Shown: one piece after another, positions 23,960 to 34,999 of the stretch | Position numbering within the stretch: position 1 is the first letter of the stretch | How the letters are laid out: every line of letters starts with the position of its first letter | Source of the DNA: Antedon mediterranea | Taxonomy: Eukaryota; Echinodermata; Crinoidea; Comatulida; Antedonidae | Length of the DNA stretch: 64,000 nt | Assembly (NCBI RefSeq): GCF_964355755.1 | Contig: NC_092678.1 | Location: 15,906,922-15,970,921, forward strand | Reading direction: 5' to 3' | Made by a program: the position numbers and the translations under genes | Notes under the pieces: model-generated | What the model was told of the DNA's origin: nothing | Databases searched by the model: none | What the model saw: the letters and a program-made list of their open reading frames with translations, nothing else

Positions 23960-25160
23960 TGTAATTTATTTTCTAATGGATGGATGGATGTGGGTGCTAA
24001 TGAAACAATAAATATCGTTCCATAAAAGTTATAAAAAATATTACAATTTATTAACGATGGTCACACATTGAGTAGTAAACCATTTTTAGACAAAAACTAT
24101 TTGTAAGACGAAACAGGACGATATTCTTTCCTGCGAAATCCAAAAACCGGGTTAAAGAGATATATAACATTATTCATACATACATCTTGGAATCTATTCG
24201 TGCTTCAAATGTATAGAGACGGAAAGTTCATACGCGTCTCATTTATTGGTCAAATGAGTCGATTCCTTAACCTTGTAACTGAACCGGTACACAGATGAAA
24301 GATTCTTTTAAAGTTAATTTTTTACTATACTATTATATGATTCTATGCCTTGAAATGATGTGAAATCACATAATATTAACCCTGTACATTTTACTACAAA
24401 ATGTTTCAGTCAAAGATAAACGTTTCACTTACGAATAATTATTGTTTCAATTCCATTTTAAATTTAGATTGTTAGGAGTATGGTTATATTCTTGTGATTT
24501 TTACGATCAAATTTTGATGAGTTAAAGAGGCAAATGTTATGTCATTAAGGCTCAAAACCATTTTATCGGCATAGTAAAATACTATATGTCACCTAAACTC
24601 CTTGCATATAAATTAATCATAAGCAGCATATCGACAAACCCACTATTATTACGTTTCGATAACATTTTAAATGCTCTCTCTGACTGAAAAAAAATGAATG
24701 TACAACAAAACTAGGTGTAATTTCCTGTTTTATCCAATTCATGTGTACAGTATTTAAAAAATGTAAAGGGTTTTCTTTAAAGAAGTATAGGCCTAACTTT
24801 CGTAAACTTTCGTAGATTATGTGTCGAATTTACATTCTTAAAATATCTAATGTGACATCAATGTTTACCTTTTACATTTTAAAGTTGTCGATACTGTTTG
24901 TAAAACCTAATAACTGGTGCATTATTATTATTATTATTGTTACCTATATTATTTTTTTCTTTTATTTCTGTCCACCCAGGCAGCACTTGTCAGCTTTATA
25001 CTATGAAGTTATCCAAATTCCTTCACTTGCACTGATGAAGGTCTAGTGTGGCCCGGAAGCTCTGCTAACTTTTCTGGCTGTTTTACTTCTCGTTTTGGTT
25101 TAGCTTTTCGCTTCTATTTTGTATCTCCATTGAGATCCAGCCACTGATACCCACAGCATT
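23960..25160. other. Intron 5, no further gene seen
   Basis: AT-rich intron sequence with only short ORFs and an (ATT)n run at about 24920. I see no element with defined ends. Confidence 0.4.
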
Positions 25161-25293
25161 ATCATTTTTTTCAGTAATTTGCCTTTGGATTTATATATAT
25201 TATATATAAAGAGTGCGGCCAGCTACATGCTGGTCGTACGAAACAAATTTGTAGTTATTAAAACAATGAAGTAACCAAGTTTTCTGCTGTTAT

Positions 25294-25299
<6 letters not shown>

Positions 25300-25366
<67 letters not shown>
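25300..25366. repeat. (AT)n microsatellite, ~65 bp
   Basis: A nearly pure AT dinucleotide run within the inverted-repeat element. Confidence 0.9.
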
Positions 25367-25368
<2 letters not shown>

Positions 25369-25477
25369 ACAACAGGCATAGAAATAAATTCCAAACCGCT
25401 CGGTGATACACTGAAAATTATTTAATTAATTTTTGAAACGATAAAGATGAGGAAATCTGGGAGAATGAGAAAAAGTC

Positions 25478-25548
25478 GCCCCAACCGAGAGTCGAACTCG
25501 GACCGTCTGCTTGATATGCAGTTGCCCTAACCATTAGACCACTGGGGC
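25478..25548 (-). tRNA. tRNA-like sequence, anticodon-loop ATATCAA; probable pseudo-tRNA
   Basis: The minus strand folds as a cloverleaf: acceptor GCCCCAG with TTGGGGC, a D-arm containing TGGTCTAATGGTTA (box A), a 4-bp CTGC/GCAG anticodon stem, and CCGAG/CTCGG enclosing TTCGACT (box B). The loop places ATC at positions 34-36, which would read GAT (Asp). Eukaryotic Asp tRNAs use GTC, and the body looks Glu/Asp-like, so a tRNA-derived repeat is more likely than a working tRNA. Confidence 0.45.
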
Positions 25549-25689
25549 TTTCATGGTATTGTTCTTTAACTCGATCGGATAACGACCCTTTAACATTCTC
25601 GGCGTGGTACGGTTGGAACACAACTAATCCACAGTTGTACGCACGCGCACCAGAATCCAAAGGCAAATTACAGAAAAAATATATAAATA

Positions 25690-27035
25690 TTATATTGTAT
25701 ATATATGCATATTCCAAAAATATGTCACGATATACACATTCTAATGCAACCACTTTAAGAGGTTCGAATAAGTTATTTTCACTCACGTTGCAGAGGAGAA
25801 ATGTTGACTATTATAACCACTATCTAAAAACACACATACATATAAATGAAATGTATTAATTGTAATTGTTCTTGTTATCCTAGTAATACCCTAGTGAGTG
25901 TATACATCAATGGTTCTCGAAAGCATGTCCACGCCCCTGTAAATCAGAGACCCCGGGCAATACATAGACCTCATAAATACTGAATTATGCACCTTTTTCT
26001 GTAATGTTTCATGCGGGTTCTCCAACATATCGTACAACATCCAAAATATAGCGATCCGGGCAATTGGCTAGTGTGATTATTTAGAAGTAACAGAGTTGAG
26101 GTTGGTAACTCTTTCTTTGGCATAGTATAATCAGCGATATTACGGAAAGTATGAATAGGAGAAAAAAAAATGTTTCAGATTTAAACCACAGAACGGAGCC
26201 TGCTATCGTGAATGAAAGCATGACTCCGTAAAAACGTCAGAAAAAAAAAATGAATATAATGAATGAATTTATATACATTAATTAATTGTGTCTCATATCA
26301 GTAATTATGTGTAGAACACTTTTCAGCAGTTGCACTGACCACACTTGCCATAAGAATATAATTTTAAGTTAAGGGTTGATGTGTGACATGAAATGTATTT
26401 ACTTTATCAGTACACAGGAGGCGTCAACTGTGGGTCATATCACTAAAACAGTCTACACACCAATAGACCAAAAGCATGTTTATCAACTGAAAGTGGTTGA
26501 CAGTCCTGTCAAAGCTGTTTAGTTCGGAACCACGATAATCAAATAGCAACTTTAATAATATTAATAACGTCGTGTTGTATTGTAGACACAATTTATAACC
26601 GTATTAAACATAGGAAGCATTTCATCATTAACTTTTAAACAGTAATATATTAAGTAGGTAAACATAAGGCTTGTCACATCATTATACTTCTACAGTATAG
26701 TTAATAATTCAAAGTTTATTTTGTCATTTTTAGAGAGATGGAATAACTTTTTTATCATATCAGCTACCCGTCGCGTTCACATCAGGGACAGCTACATGCG
26801 TTTTACCGTGTGTCTACCTATTCCAGAATTAAGCATACTTTATATCATAGAAGCAATATTAGCACTGCTTTACATAATGAAGGGTGTTTTTTAGATGTTA
26901 ATCGTACTGTAGTTTTGGGTTTATTTGTATGTTAACCCTACTATTTATATTTTATTTATTGCAGATTCTGTACCGTAGTTTATTGCGGAGTAATTAGTTT
27001 TCATTATATTGATGAATTATAATGACCTAATTCTT
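25690..27035. other. Intron 5, 3' part, nothing recognised
   Basis: This stretch has no ORF, repeat family or RNA that I can support. Confidence 0.4.
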
Positions 27036-27039
27036 ACAG

Positions 27040-27165
27040 GTTTAACTAACTGCTCTTCTAATCAATGTTCAACAAATGGGTTGTGTTATAATCCAAGTTC
27101 TACCCACTCGTGTGAATGTGATACACAGTTTTTTCGTGAAGTCGGTTGAGGTAGAGGTTGTACAG
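27040..27165 (+). pseudogene. Exon 6: EGF-like domain with in-frame TGA
   Basis: It reads LTNCSSNQCSTNGLCYNP, then THSCECDTQFFREVG, then TGA at 27147-27149, then GRGCT. Six cysteines fall in EGF spacing, and an EGF domain after a YWTD propeller is the LDLR-family order. The stop sits between the fifth and sixth cysteines, where TGG or CGA would fit. Borders are TTCTTACAG and GTAAGT, phase 1 on both sides. Confidence 0.8.
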
Positions 27166-27704
27166 GTAAGTTTTTGTAAAGAAACCAAAGCTATAGCGTG
27201 TGCCCCGTGAGAACGAAGGAAATCCATCGTCCCTTAACATACACCGTGCGAGAAATGTACATAGTACGGTACTGTCTGTATTTGTTAGACCAAAATAAGT
27301 TTACGAGTAACTATCTTGGCAAAGCGAGCTCAGTGTCCTGTTGTTAGATTGACCATGGTTGAATCTGGATTTCCACATTCAATGTTTAGTAATCGGTATT
27401 AATATCAATTTTTTTTACCATTTATCATTTCAAGTTCATAAAAGATAAATAAAAAATGCTGGTATGGATTACCATAAGAGCAAAGCTCGTTTAACTGGTC
27501 AAATCAAATCATTAGTAAAAATAATTATATGTAAAATTTTAAAATAAAATGATGAGAAGGGTGGTCTCAGAAAACCAGGAAGGTTTGTATGAAAGGGACC
27601 TCAGATAACATGAATATTCTACGAATGATGTAGCCACTTATTAATAGGCGTGAAGTTCCTATTGTTATTGATTATTAATTCAATGCTGTAATATTTCCTT
27701 ATAG

Positions 27705-27812
27705 AAGGTTGCCCTCATGATGTTGTAATGGTGAAAAATGTAAACTATACATTTGAATATACTCTGGCGGAAATGTTTGCAAATTCCATAGAATTGTGTG
27801 GCACGGGTAACA
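27705..27812 (+). CDS. Exon 7: first half of a HormR-like domain
   Basis: It reads EGCPHDVVMVKNVNYTFEYT, then LAEMFANSIELCGTGN. Conserved cysteines and the length suit the first half of the hormone-receptor-like domain that precedes GAIN in many adhesion GPCRs. The assignment rests on exon 8. Phase 1 on both sides. Confidence 0.65.
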
Positions 27813-28559
27813 GTAAGTATAAATGCCTTAATTACTTTGTCTTTACATTTTATATTAAACGCACTCTAAATTTGTCGAATGAAATGTACATTACAATGAG
27901 CTAACCGATTACTAGTTCGTGTTCTAGATTTACCGTATACAATATACTTTAAAATAAAATGTTTTGTTTCGTAAATATTTATATATATTTATAATTGTAC
28001 AATAAAGTAAAATACTTTGTTTCGCCATGTACCCTTTAGTACTTACCAAGTACTTATATCTACATATAGCTTTAATAGTTTATCAAAAACAAATACACTA
28101 ACATTTGTCATGCTATGTATTTAATAAGTACGGTTACCCGTTACTGTCAAGCAGGTTGACACACAAATACGAGTATTTTCGAATTAAAGAACATCGCTGA
28201 ACTAAAAACTACAACATTCAAAAAGCTCGCATAATTAGAGAATTATGCAGAAAACAAATGCAAATATCTCCTAGCACAATTATTATATTTGCAATGTTAT
28301 TAGAATAATAACTTATAAATAGGCCTAAAATAACTAAACACAAATTTTAATTTTCATTTTTCTGTGAAATAATTAAAAATAAATCTATACTATCAATCAA
28401 AACACAATAAAAGAAAACAAATGTTTACCTCCGAAATTTAAACTTTTAAATATTTGCAATATTCTTTTGTATCCCGCTTGACAGTAACCAATACGGCTAC
28501 TGTAATATTGTATATAATTTATAAACAAATACCATAGATCGTACCTACCATACTTCGTG

Positions 28560-28765
28560 AGGTAAATTCCCGATTGATCGTAATCAAAATGGTACTGGGT
28601 ATGGTCTACTAGATTTTCTGCTCCCAACCAGTACATCCATTCATAGAAGCTTTAATGAAGTAAGCCTACCTGGTGGTAACCATAGAACGGTTCCGAGATA
28701 ACGACTATACTTCGGCTTTAGTCGATAGAAGATTGAATAAATTGTTAGAGATAGAGTATACGATG
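28560..28765 (-). repeat. Dispersed repeat X, copy 2
   Basis: The reverse complement gives GGTTACCACCAGGTAGGC, TTCTATGAATGGATG, then GGTTGGGAGCA and CCCAGTACCATTTTGATT, matching 1-190. A further partial piece (ACCATAGATCGTACGTAC) follows at about 28870. It lies in intron 7. Confidence 0.65.
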
Positions 28766-29010
28766 TTATGATTATGTGTAGATATGTGATTTGTTCTTTT
28801 TATTCAAATGATGTTGAGTATTTAATAAATTTGTTATATCAATTAATTCAATTATCGTAGATTGCATATTACCATAGATCGTACGTACAATACTTTACAA
28901 ATTCACGAAGTTCACATATCATGATGAATAAAAGAAATAAATGGCTGCTGGTATGATTAGTAATTATTATAATATAAATAGCAACTATTACCGTGTAGAT
29001 TTGTTATTAG

Positions 29011-29117
29011 GTTCATTAGCAGAGCGCATGTGTAATCTAAATGGAGGAAGAGGAGGCACCTGGGGAGAAATTAAATTAAATCTATGCGTAAACTATACCA
29101 TTGCTGAGTTGGCTGAG
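29011..29117 (+). CDS. Exon 8: second half of the HormR-like domain
   Basis: It reads SLAERMCNLNGGRGGTWGEI, then KLNLCVNYTIAELAE. The pattern A-x-R-x-C...G-x-W...C is the signature of the C-terminal half of HormR domains. It enters in phase 1, making AGT with exon 7, and leaves in phase 0 at GAG|GTAAGA. Confidence 0.75.
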
Positions 29118-29715
29118 GTAAGAGGCGCCTACAATTTTACATGCTAAGATCAAATTCAATATATTTTTAAAATCATTATGACACATTATAACACATACAA
29201 ATTGATACATTAGTTACTAGCATTACAAATAAATACATTTAGGCCTAGTATAAAAGATTTTCCAGATAGCCCAACAAACGTATATTATATAATTATGGTT
29301 AGAAGGCAGTGATTACATAATTATAGTATCAACAATTTCGTATAGCGAAATGTAGTCTTGAGTCAAGTACATTACCTTAGGTGGTAACCTAAACTACAGC
29401 TTCCCTTTAGATTCATGTTGATGTACTAACAAATAAACAGATATTTCTAAAAATGACGATAATGTAATCTTAATAAAATCCTATTTTCCCATTTCATAAT
29501 TATTTTAAACATTTTTTAATCAATTTTTTTTTTTAATAAAGTTAAATAACAAAAAAAGCAAACAATTATAAATAGGCCTAGCTGCATAAGTTTTTTTTTT
29601 CAATCTTAAATTCTTTTTAATAAATGAATCGGTTTGTGTTCCACAATGTACTCACATGATGCTAGAGTAGAGGAGTTATCGAAATGGAGCTAGTGATTTT
29701 TGTTTGTATTTATAG

Positions 29716-29862
29716 ATAAGGGTGACCAAAGAAACCGCTGAAGCAGTTGCTGAGCAGTTATCAGCCAATACTATTGAAAACAATTGGGACACAAACGTTA
29801 CTATTGATGTCATTGCCTCGATTCTAGAAAGGTTAACTGACGTAGGCGCGGGAAATGAAAGA
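29716..29862 (+). CDS. Exon 9: helical start of the GAIN domain
   Basis: It reads TKETAEAVAEQLSANTI and then DVIASILERLTDVGAGNER, amphipathic helices with the VA..L...T...IA.IL..L spacing of GAIN subdomain A. The donor is AGA|GTGCGT, and the phase is 0 at both ends. The intron that follows (29863-34057) holds the second Helitron-like copy and the tRNA-like array. Confidence 0.75.
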
Positions 29863-30261
29863 GTGCGTTTGTTTATCTTATATTTTTTAATTGTTTATTT
29901 ATTTTATTTATTTATTTATTTTTATTGTTTATTTTTTAATTGTTTATTTGGACAAGACAGAAAGAAAATGTATTTCGTTTTATGTCATTGTTTTAAGAAT
30001 CGAGTAAAGATGATCCATTAGACCTTCGAGAGAGAAAGAGAGCAAACAATTTACAAACCGTAATTATTTTTATAAAGTTCTTTTTATATTTTCCTAATCA
30101 TAGTATTGGGTTATAAATTAAACTATGAAATAATACACCACCGATTAATACAAGTTTGTCTCTATTTTTCGCATCACAATAAACTCTAGTTCAAACTCCC
30201 TCGCTTCATACCCACCACATTATTTGGATTTGGATGAGCACTGTTTCTATAATTTACAGTA

Positions 30262-32807
30262 CTAGATGGCACGCTCGCTTCGCTCGCGTACCATCTAGGG
30301 GTGCTCACAGATGGTTCTCGAATACAGTAGAATCCACGGACGGGGACTTTTTTGGGACACTAAACAAAAATGGAAGTGTCTCCCTAATTGGGGTATTCAG
30401 AAATAGAGACAACAAAACCAATACTGGATTCCACAAAGGACAATTAATTTATGTGGATTAAAGAAATTAGGGAGAAATGGAAATGTATGTACGGGAATTG
30501 GGCGGCGGCACGTGGTGGTGGTGATGGAACCGCAGTAATAAAGTTGATTGTATTTATATATTATAAGAACCAAACTAAATAATAGACATTCTGCGAAATG
30601 GAAATCGGAAATTCAAGCTCCTATTCAGTAAAAAATTAAACTGTAGTCTACCTAAATATTTAGGGCAAATCATCGGTTGTGGTGTTGAACTTCCTGTAAA
30701 CATTTGTGTGAACCAAACTGGGTCGAATTTCTGTCATGAGTACTGATTTGTTGGCCTGTGATTTATGACGCCTAAGGGATCTATCTAGACTTATTTTTTA
30801 GAATAATGTACGTACCTGTCAGATACAATTGTCTTGTGTCGTATAATAAATAAGTACTGTAATAGTTACTGAAGTTACTATTACAATCTCGTCAATGAAA
30901 ACACGAAAATGTATATGCACTTACTTATGAAAACGTATACAGTATTATACTCAGTTATTGAAACAGTAGGTTTAAAAAAGTTTCGTTTGTCTGTAAAATG
31001 ATGTAATCAAGCTGTTTACATGAGTCTTAATTTATAAGCACATCAATAATAAAATAGTTTATCTATCCTGTAATTGGCGAGATTATGGTCGCTGTTGAAT
31101 GAAATAAAGCCAATCGGTATCATATTTGTACAGAAACGTTTTCGCGGCCGAAGGGTGTAACCTAAATTCGTTGTATTATCGTCAAGAACTAACTGTAACT
31201 AAACTTACATAGAAAGTAGGGTATCATAAATTTGACCTTAGCACTCGGGGGAGTGGCTAAGATGAAGTCCGTGGGACTACTAAATATAAATTGTAATGAA
31301 CCTCGAGGGACATAAATAGGAATATTTCATGTTTCATTATCAATGTATAATAAATGGAAACTGTTTACCGATTCAAATAATAGAAATTGGTTTTTAACAT
31401 TTTCCGAACCTATTGCAAGTTTATTCTCAAAGGGCACATATTATATTTACCTACCGTATGTGTTAAACCAAGGGCTCATAAATTTACCTACAGTACTTGT
31501 GTTAAACCAAACTGGATGTTCCATTCATCGCAAATCAATACATTTGTATAATCGTATATTAAATCTATCAAAATAGTATTTTTTAAAGAAAATCGGCCTG
31601 TCTTCAACATTATGATGGTGTACTCTAGCAATCTATCAAAATAGTATTTTTTAAAGAAAATCGGCCTGTCTTCAACATTATGATAGTGTACTCTAGCTGT
31701 TCAACCGGTTTTCAGCAGCTATTAAAAACAATTATCGTAGGAGGAGATAGGAAAATGCGAAGCCTCCTCGCTATGTAACATTAGGGTTGAGGGATGGGAA
31801 AGCGGATAGGTACAAAGAGGAACAATTTTTAAATATATTCTTTATCCACTGAGTAACGAAATATTTTGTTCATGTTTTATAGGCCTATAAATAATATACC
31901 TCTAAATACAGTAGGCCTAAAACATTTGCGATTTAATACTTTGTTAAAACTGTCACTGTCATAATCGATTGAAATATTAAAGTACATGTCACGATACACC
32001 ACTACGACGTTTATATTTTTGGTAATTATTAATTAATACAAACGTTGAGAAGGAACCGTCAGTATAAAGTTTATTTGTATATCTAACAGTAGAGCCTATC
32101 CACAGTCTCAGTAATAAAGTTTATTTGTATATATTTTTATATTACATCTAACAGTACGAACATTCACAGTAAGAAATGTTCGATTCAAATGAAAAATAGT
32201 TAATAGGTATTTACAGTATTGTCAAATTATTGCAAGTTTATTCTCAAAGGGCCCATATATTTACCTACCGTATGTGTTAAACCAAGGGCTCATAAATTTA
32301 CCTACAGTACTTGTGTTAAACCAAACTCTGGCAGACTGAGAGATTGGGATGTTCCATTCATCGCAAATCAATACATTTGTATAATCGTATATTAAATCTA
32401 TCAAAATAGTATTTTTTAAAGAAAATCGGCCTGTCTTCAACATTATGATGGTGTACTCTAGCTGTTCAACCGGTTTTCAGCTATTAGAAACAATTATCGT
32501 AGGAGGAGATAGAAAAATGCGAAGCCTCCTCGCATTTTTTTGGCGGGTATTTTTCAAGATGGACATCCATTAGACAGTGTATACCACGATCGGAAAACAC
32601 CCCTATTTGGGGCAAATCTTTGAACCTAAATTCGTTTTAATCGTCAATAACTAATTATCTAACTCAATTTAATTAGTAAACAGGGTTACATCAGGCGGTT
32701 AAAATCAGTACCGAAAGTACGAACCAACTTTACATACCATCGAGTGAAAATTCTAGAAGTAAGGCGCGATTTACCGAATTTTGCCCTTACGTAAATTTAT
32801 ATATAGA
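30262..32807 (-). mobile_element. Helitron-like element, copy 2 (antisense, internally rearranged, 2546 bp)
   Basis: On the minus strand it begins TCTATATATAAATTTACG (32807 downward) and ends CCATCTAG (30262), with A and T flanks. Its two flanks together read ACAGTA plus TGATTT, and this joined sequence exists uninterrupted at the borders of the neighbouring 367-bp units (33170-33181, with close variants at 33537 and 33903), so an empty site is visible. The element is longer than its relatives because of internal duplications: 31419-31640 repeats at 32226-32462, and a block of about 60 bp is doubled at 31560-31690. It has no Rep/helicase. Confidence 0.8.
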
Positions 32808-32997
32808 TGATTTATATATAATTTACACAGTGCTACGCAACATCATTGATTTACATTATGCACAATATTATTTAAAAAACCGCTGCGAATTAAAGTTGGA
32901 ATTTATTCTGACTTGTTAAGCCTCCACTGATTGTGAGGGCGTTTGTTGTATGAGAGAATGTATCTGGTGGGTGAAAATCTGTGATAATACCATACAT

Positions 32998-33068
32998 GGC
33001 TCTGTGGTCTAGTGGTATGATACTCGCCCTGTAAGCGAGAGGTTGCAGGTTCGAATCCAGCCAGAGAC
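32998..33068 (+). tRNA. tRNA-like sequence, unit 1 (Pro-like body, TGT anticodon); probable pseudo-tRNA
   Basis: A 71-nt cloverleaf: GGCTCTG, box A TGGTCTAGTGG, anticodon stem CTCGC/GCGAG with loop CCTGTAA, and box B GGTTCGAATCC. The anticodon would be TGT (Thr). Oddities are C instead of the near-universal T at position 33, an A51-A63 mismatch in the T stem and a G2-A71 mismatch in the acceptor. The body resembles tRNA-Pro. Both pol III promoter boxes look intact, so it may be transcribed even if it is not a working tRNA. Confidence 0.5.
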
Positions 33069-33364
33069 ATTTTTTCATACAACTAAAAAATATGGAACTT
33101 TCGCCAATGAGCTATGCTCGACGCGATTATGAGATCATGTTCCGAATATGAGCACCGTTTCTATAATTTACAGTATGATTTATATATAATTTACACAGTG
33201 CTACGCAACATCATTGATTTACATATACACAATATTATTTTAAAAACCGTTGCGAATTAAAGTTGGAATTTATTCTGACTTGTTAAGCCTCCACTGATTG
33301 TGAGGGCGTTTGTTGTATGAGAGAATGTATCTGGTGGGTGAAAATCTGTGCTAATACCATACAT

Positions 33365-33435
33365 GGCTCTGTGGTCTAGTGGTATGATACTCGCCCTGTA
33401 AGCGAGAGGTTGCAGGTTCGAATCCAGCCAGAGAC
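33365..33435 (+). tRNA. tRNA-like sequence, unit 2
   Basis: Identical in sequence to the unit 1 copy, including C33 and both stem mismatches. Confidence 0.5.
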
Positions 33436-33731
33436 ATTTTTTCATACAACTAAAAAATTTGGAACTTTCGCCAATGAGCTATGCTCGACGCGATTATGAG
33501 ATCATGTTCCGAATATGAGCACTGTTTCTATAATTTGCAGTATGATTTATATATAATTTACACAGTGCTACGCAACATCATTGATTTACATATACACAAT
33601 ATTATTTAAAAAACCGCTGCGAATTAAAGTTGGAATTTATTCTGACTTGTTAAGCCTCCACTGATTGTGAGGGAGTTTGTAGTATGAGAGAATGTATCTG
33701 GTGGGTGAAAATCTGTGCTAATACCATACAT

Positions 33732-33802
33732 GGCTCTGTGGTCTAGTGGTATGATACTCGCCCTGTAAGCGAGAGGTTGCAGGTTCGAATCCAGCAAGAG
33801 AA
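33732..33802 (+). tRNA. tRNA-like sequence, unit 3 (more decayed)
   Basis: Same as units 1 and 2 up to the T arm, but the 3' acceptor strand reads CAAGAGAAA rather than CCAGAGACA, weakening the acceptor stem further. Box A and box B are unchanged. Confidence 0.4.
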
Positions 33803-34057
33803 ATTTTTTCATACAACTAAAAAATACGGAACTTTCGCCAATGAGCTACGCTCGACGCGATTATGAGATCATGTTCCGAATGAGCACTGTTTCTATAATT
33901 TACAGTATGATTTATATATGTATTTAATTTGTTTTTAACACAATATAATTATTAAAATAGAGTAAGAATATTTATTACTTTGTGTAAAGTACAGAATTAT
34001 TAGAGTAGGGCAAACATATGATCATTTAGTAATTATATTTTATTATATATTTTTCAG

Positions 34058-34579
34058 GTAACCGACTTTACAGTCAATATTGTGGGTAACCTACAGAATG
34101 CTGACGATGAGTTGTTTTTAACAGACATAGCTTCCACTTCCAGTATCATACGGTCGCTTGAAGCTCAGCTAGCATCACTGTCAGACTACGAAGCGGTTGA
34201 GAAAAATATAGCTGTACATACCAAACAGTATCTTCATGATGAATTAAGCAAGGGCATTGGATATTTGATTGATGATACTTCTGGAACCGGTTTTCAAAAA
34301 AAGAATATTCACACATATAAAGAAGAATTGGGCACCTTTCAGACGAAGGCATCAATCTTTTTACCTCCTGACATTGTTGAATTAAGTCAAAATCAAACCG
34401 GTATAAACAAGACTCAAGTGAGCTTCGTTGTCTATGGAACGTCTAAGTTATTTACATCTAATCGTCTGAAATCGATTAACGACAGCAGGATTGGAAGTCT
34501 TATAATTTCGGCTACAGTTGAAAACGTTATAGTAGAAGGTCTGCGAGAACCGATCAAAGTCACATATTTACCAGTAGAG
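34058..34579 (+). CDS. Exon 10: main part of the GAIN domain
   Basis: 174 codons in phase 0, from VTDFTVNIVGNLQNADDE through SIIRSLEAQLASLSDYEAVE to PIKVTYLPVE. The pattern of helices followed by beta strands (TKASIFLPPDIV, TQVSFVVYGTSKLF, GSLIISATVE) is that of a GAIN domain. Several N-x-T/S sequons are present. The donor is GAG|GTGAGA. Confidence 0.8.
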
Positions 34580-34846
34580 GTGAGAACTAGGTGACCCAGT
34601 GATTATGTTCACGCTCAGAAGAACCGGGCATGGACATACTGTGATATACACGTACCCCTCTAGGCGTGTGATGATCTTAATTGTGATCTCGTCCACATTT
34701 AACAAGACAAAGATAAATATCATATTATCATGTTAAAATGATGATAAATTTGAGTTTTAGGTAGACATATTATACCAATATATGATCATTGTTCTATCGT
34801 GAAATTAAATAAAAGAAAGCATAACTGTATTTTTTTTTAAACACAG

Positions 34847-34999
34847 GATGAACTTGATAACTCTGAGTGTGTTTTCTGGAACTTTACATTGTAAAACGGA
34901 CATGGTGATTGGTCTAACGAAGGCTGTTACTACAACACAACATCAGACGATCGTATCGTCTGCTTCTGTGACCATTTAACAAACTTTGCAGTCATAATG
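34847..34999 (+). pseudogene. Exon 11: GPS motif with in-frame TAA
   Basis: It reads ELDNSECVFWNFTL, then TAA at 34892-34894, then NGHGDWSNEGCYYN and CFCDHLTNFAVIM. C-x-FW, then GDWS..GC, then C-x-CDHLTNFAV is the GPS of adhesion GPCRs, cleaved between L and T. The stop is one substitution from GAA (Glu), the expected kind of residue there. Phase 0 on both sides. Confidence 0.85.

Larger units (their letters stand above)
25165..25681. mobile_element. Inverted-repeat element carrying a tRNA-like sequence
   Basis: The left end (25165-25190) reads TTTTTTCAGTAATTTGCC..., and the right end (25656-25681) is its reverse complement with 25 of 26 bases matching. Between them lie a GGCCAGCTACATGCTGGTC hairpin (about 25217), an (AT)n run, and a 71-nt minus-strand tRNA-like sequence. 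The hairpin block recurs in reverse at 53225-53320, and the tRNA-like part recurs at 43621. It is non-coding, class unknown. Confidence 0.55.
32808..33907. repeat. Three tandem 367-bp units, each with a tRNA-like sequence
   Basis: Units begin TGATTTATATATAATTTACA at 32808, 33176 and 33543; the end of the third is followed by a partial start at 33908. They differ at only a few positions. A leftover unit end (30234-30261, GAGCACTGTTTCTATAATT) lies on the far side of the Helitron-like insertion, so the array predates the insertion. It lies in intron 9 of the receptor gene. Confidence 0.9.

Noticed and set aside
25418-25786. 122-residue minus-strand ORF
   Set aside because: It reads through the tRNA-like sequence and inverted-repeat element and shows no protein-family features.
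27147-27149. TGA in the EGF exon as selenocysteine or programmed read-through
   Set aside because: It is accompanied by a frameshift and a TAA in the same gene, EGF domains do not need Sec at that place, and no SECIS-like structure was noted near the stop.
32998-33802. Three genuine tRNA-Thr(TGT) genes
   Set aside because: C at position 33, mismatches in the T and acceptor stems, and a Pro-like body argue against working tRNAs; they are kept as tRNA-like sequences.
32890-33812. Three similar 62-residue minus-strand ORFs at 367-bp spacing
   Set aside because: They run through the tRNA-like sequence on the opposite strand and are repeated only because the 367-bp unit is; there is no domain pattern or start context.
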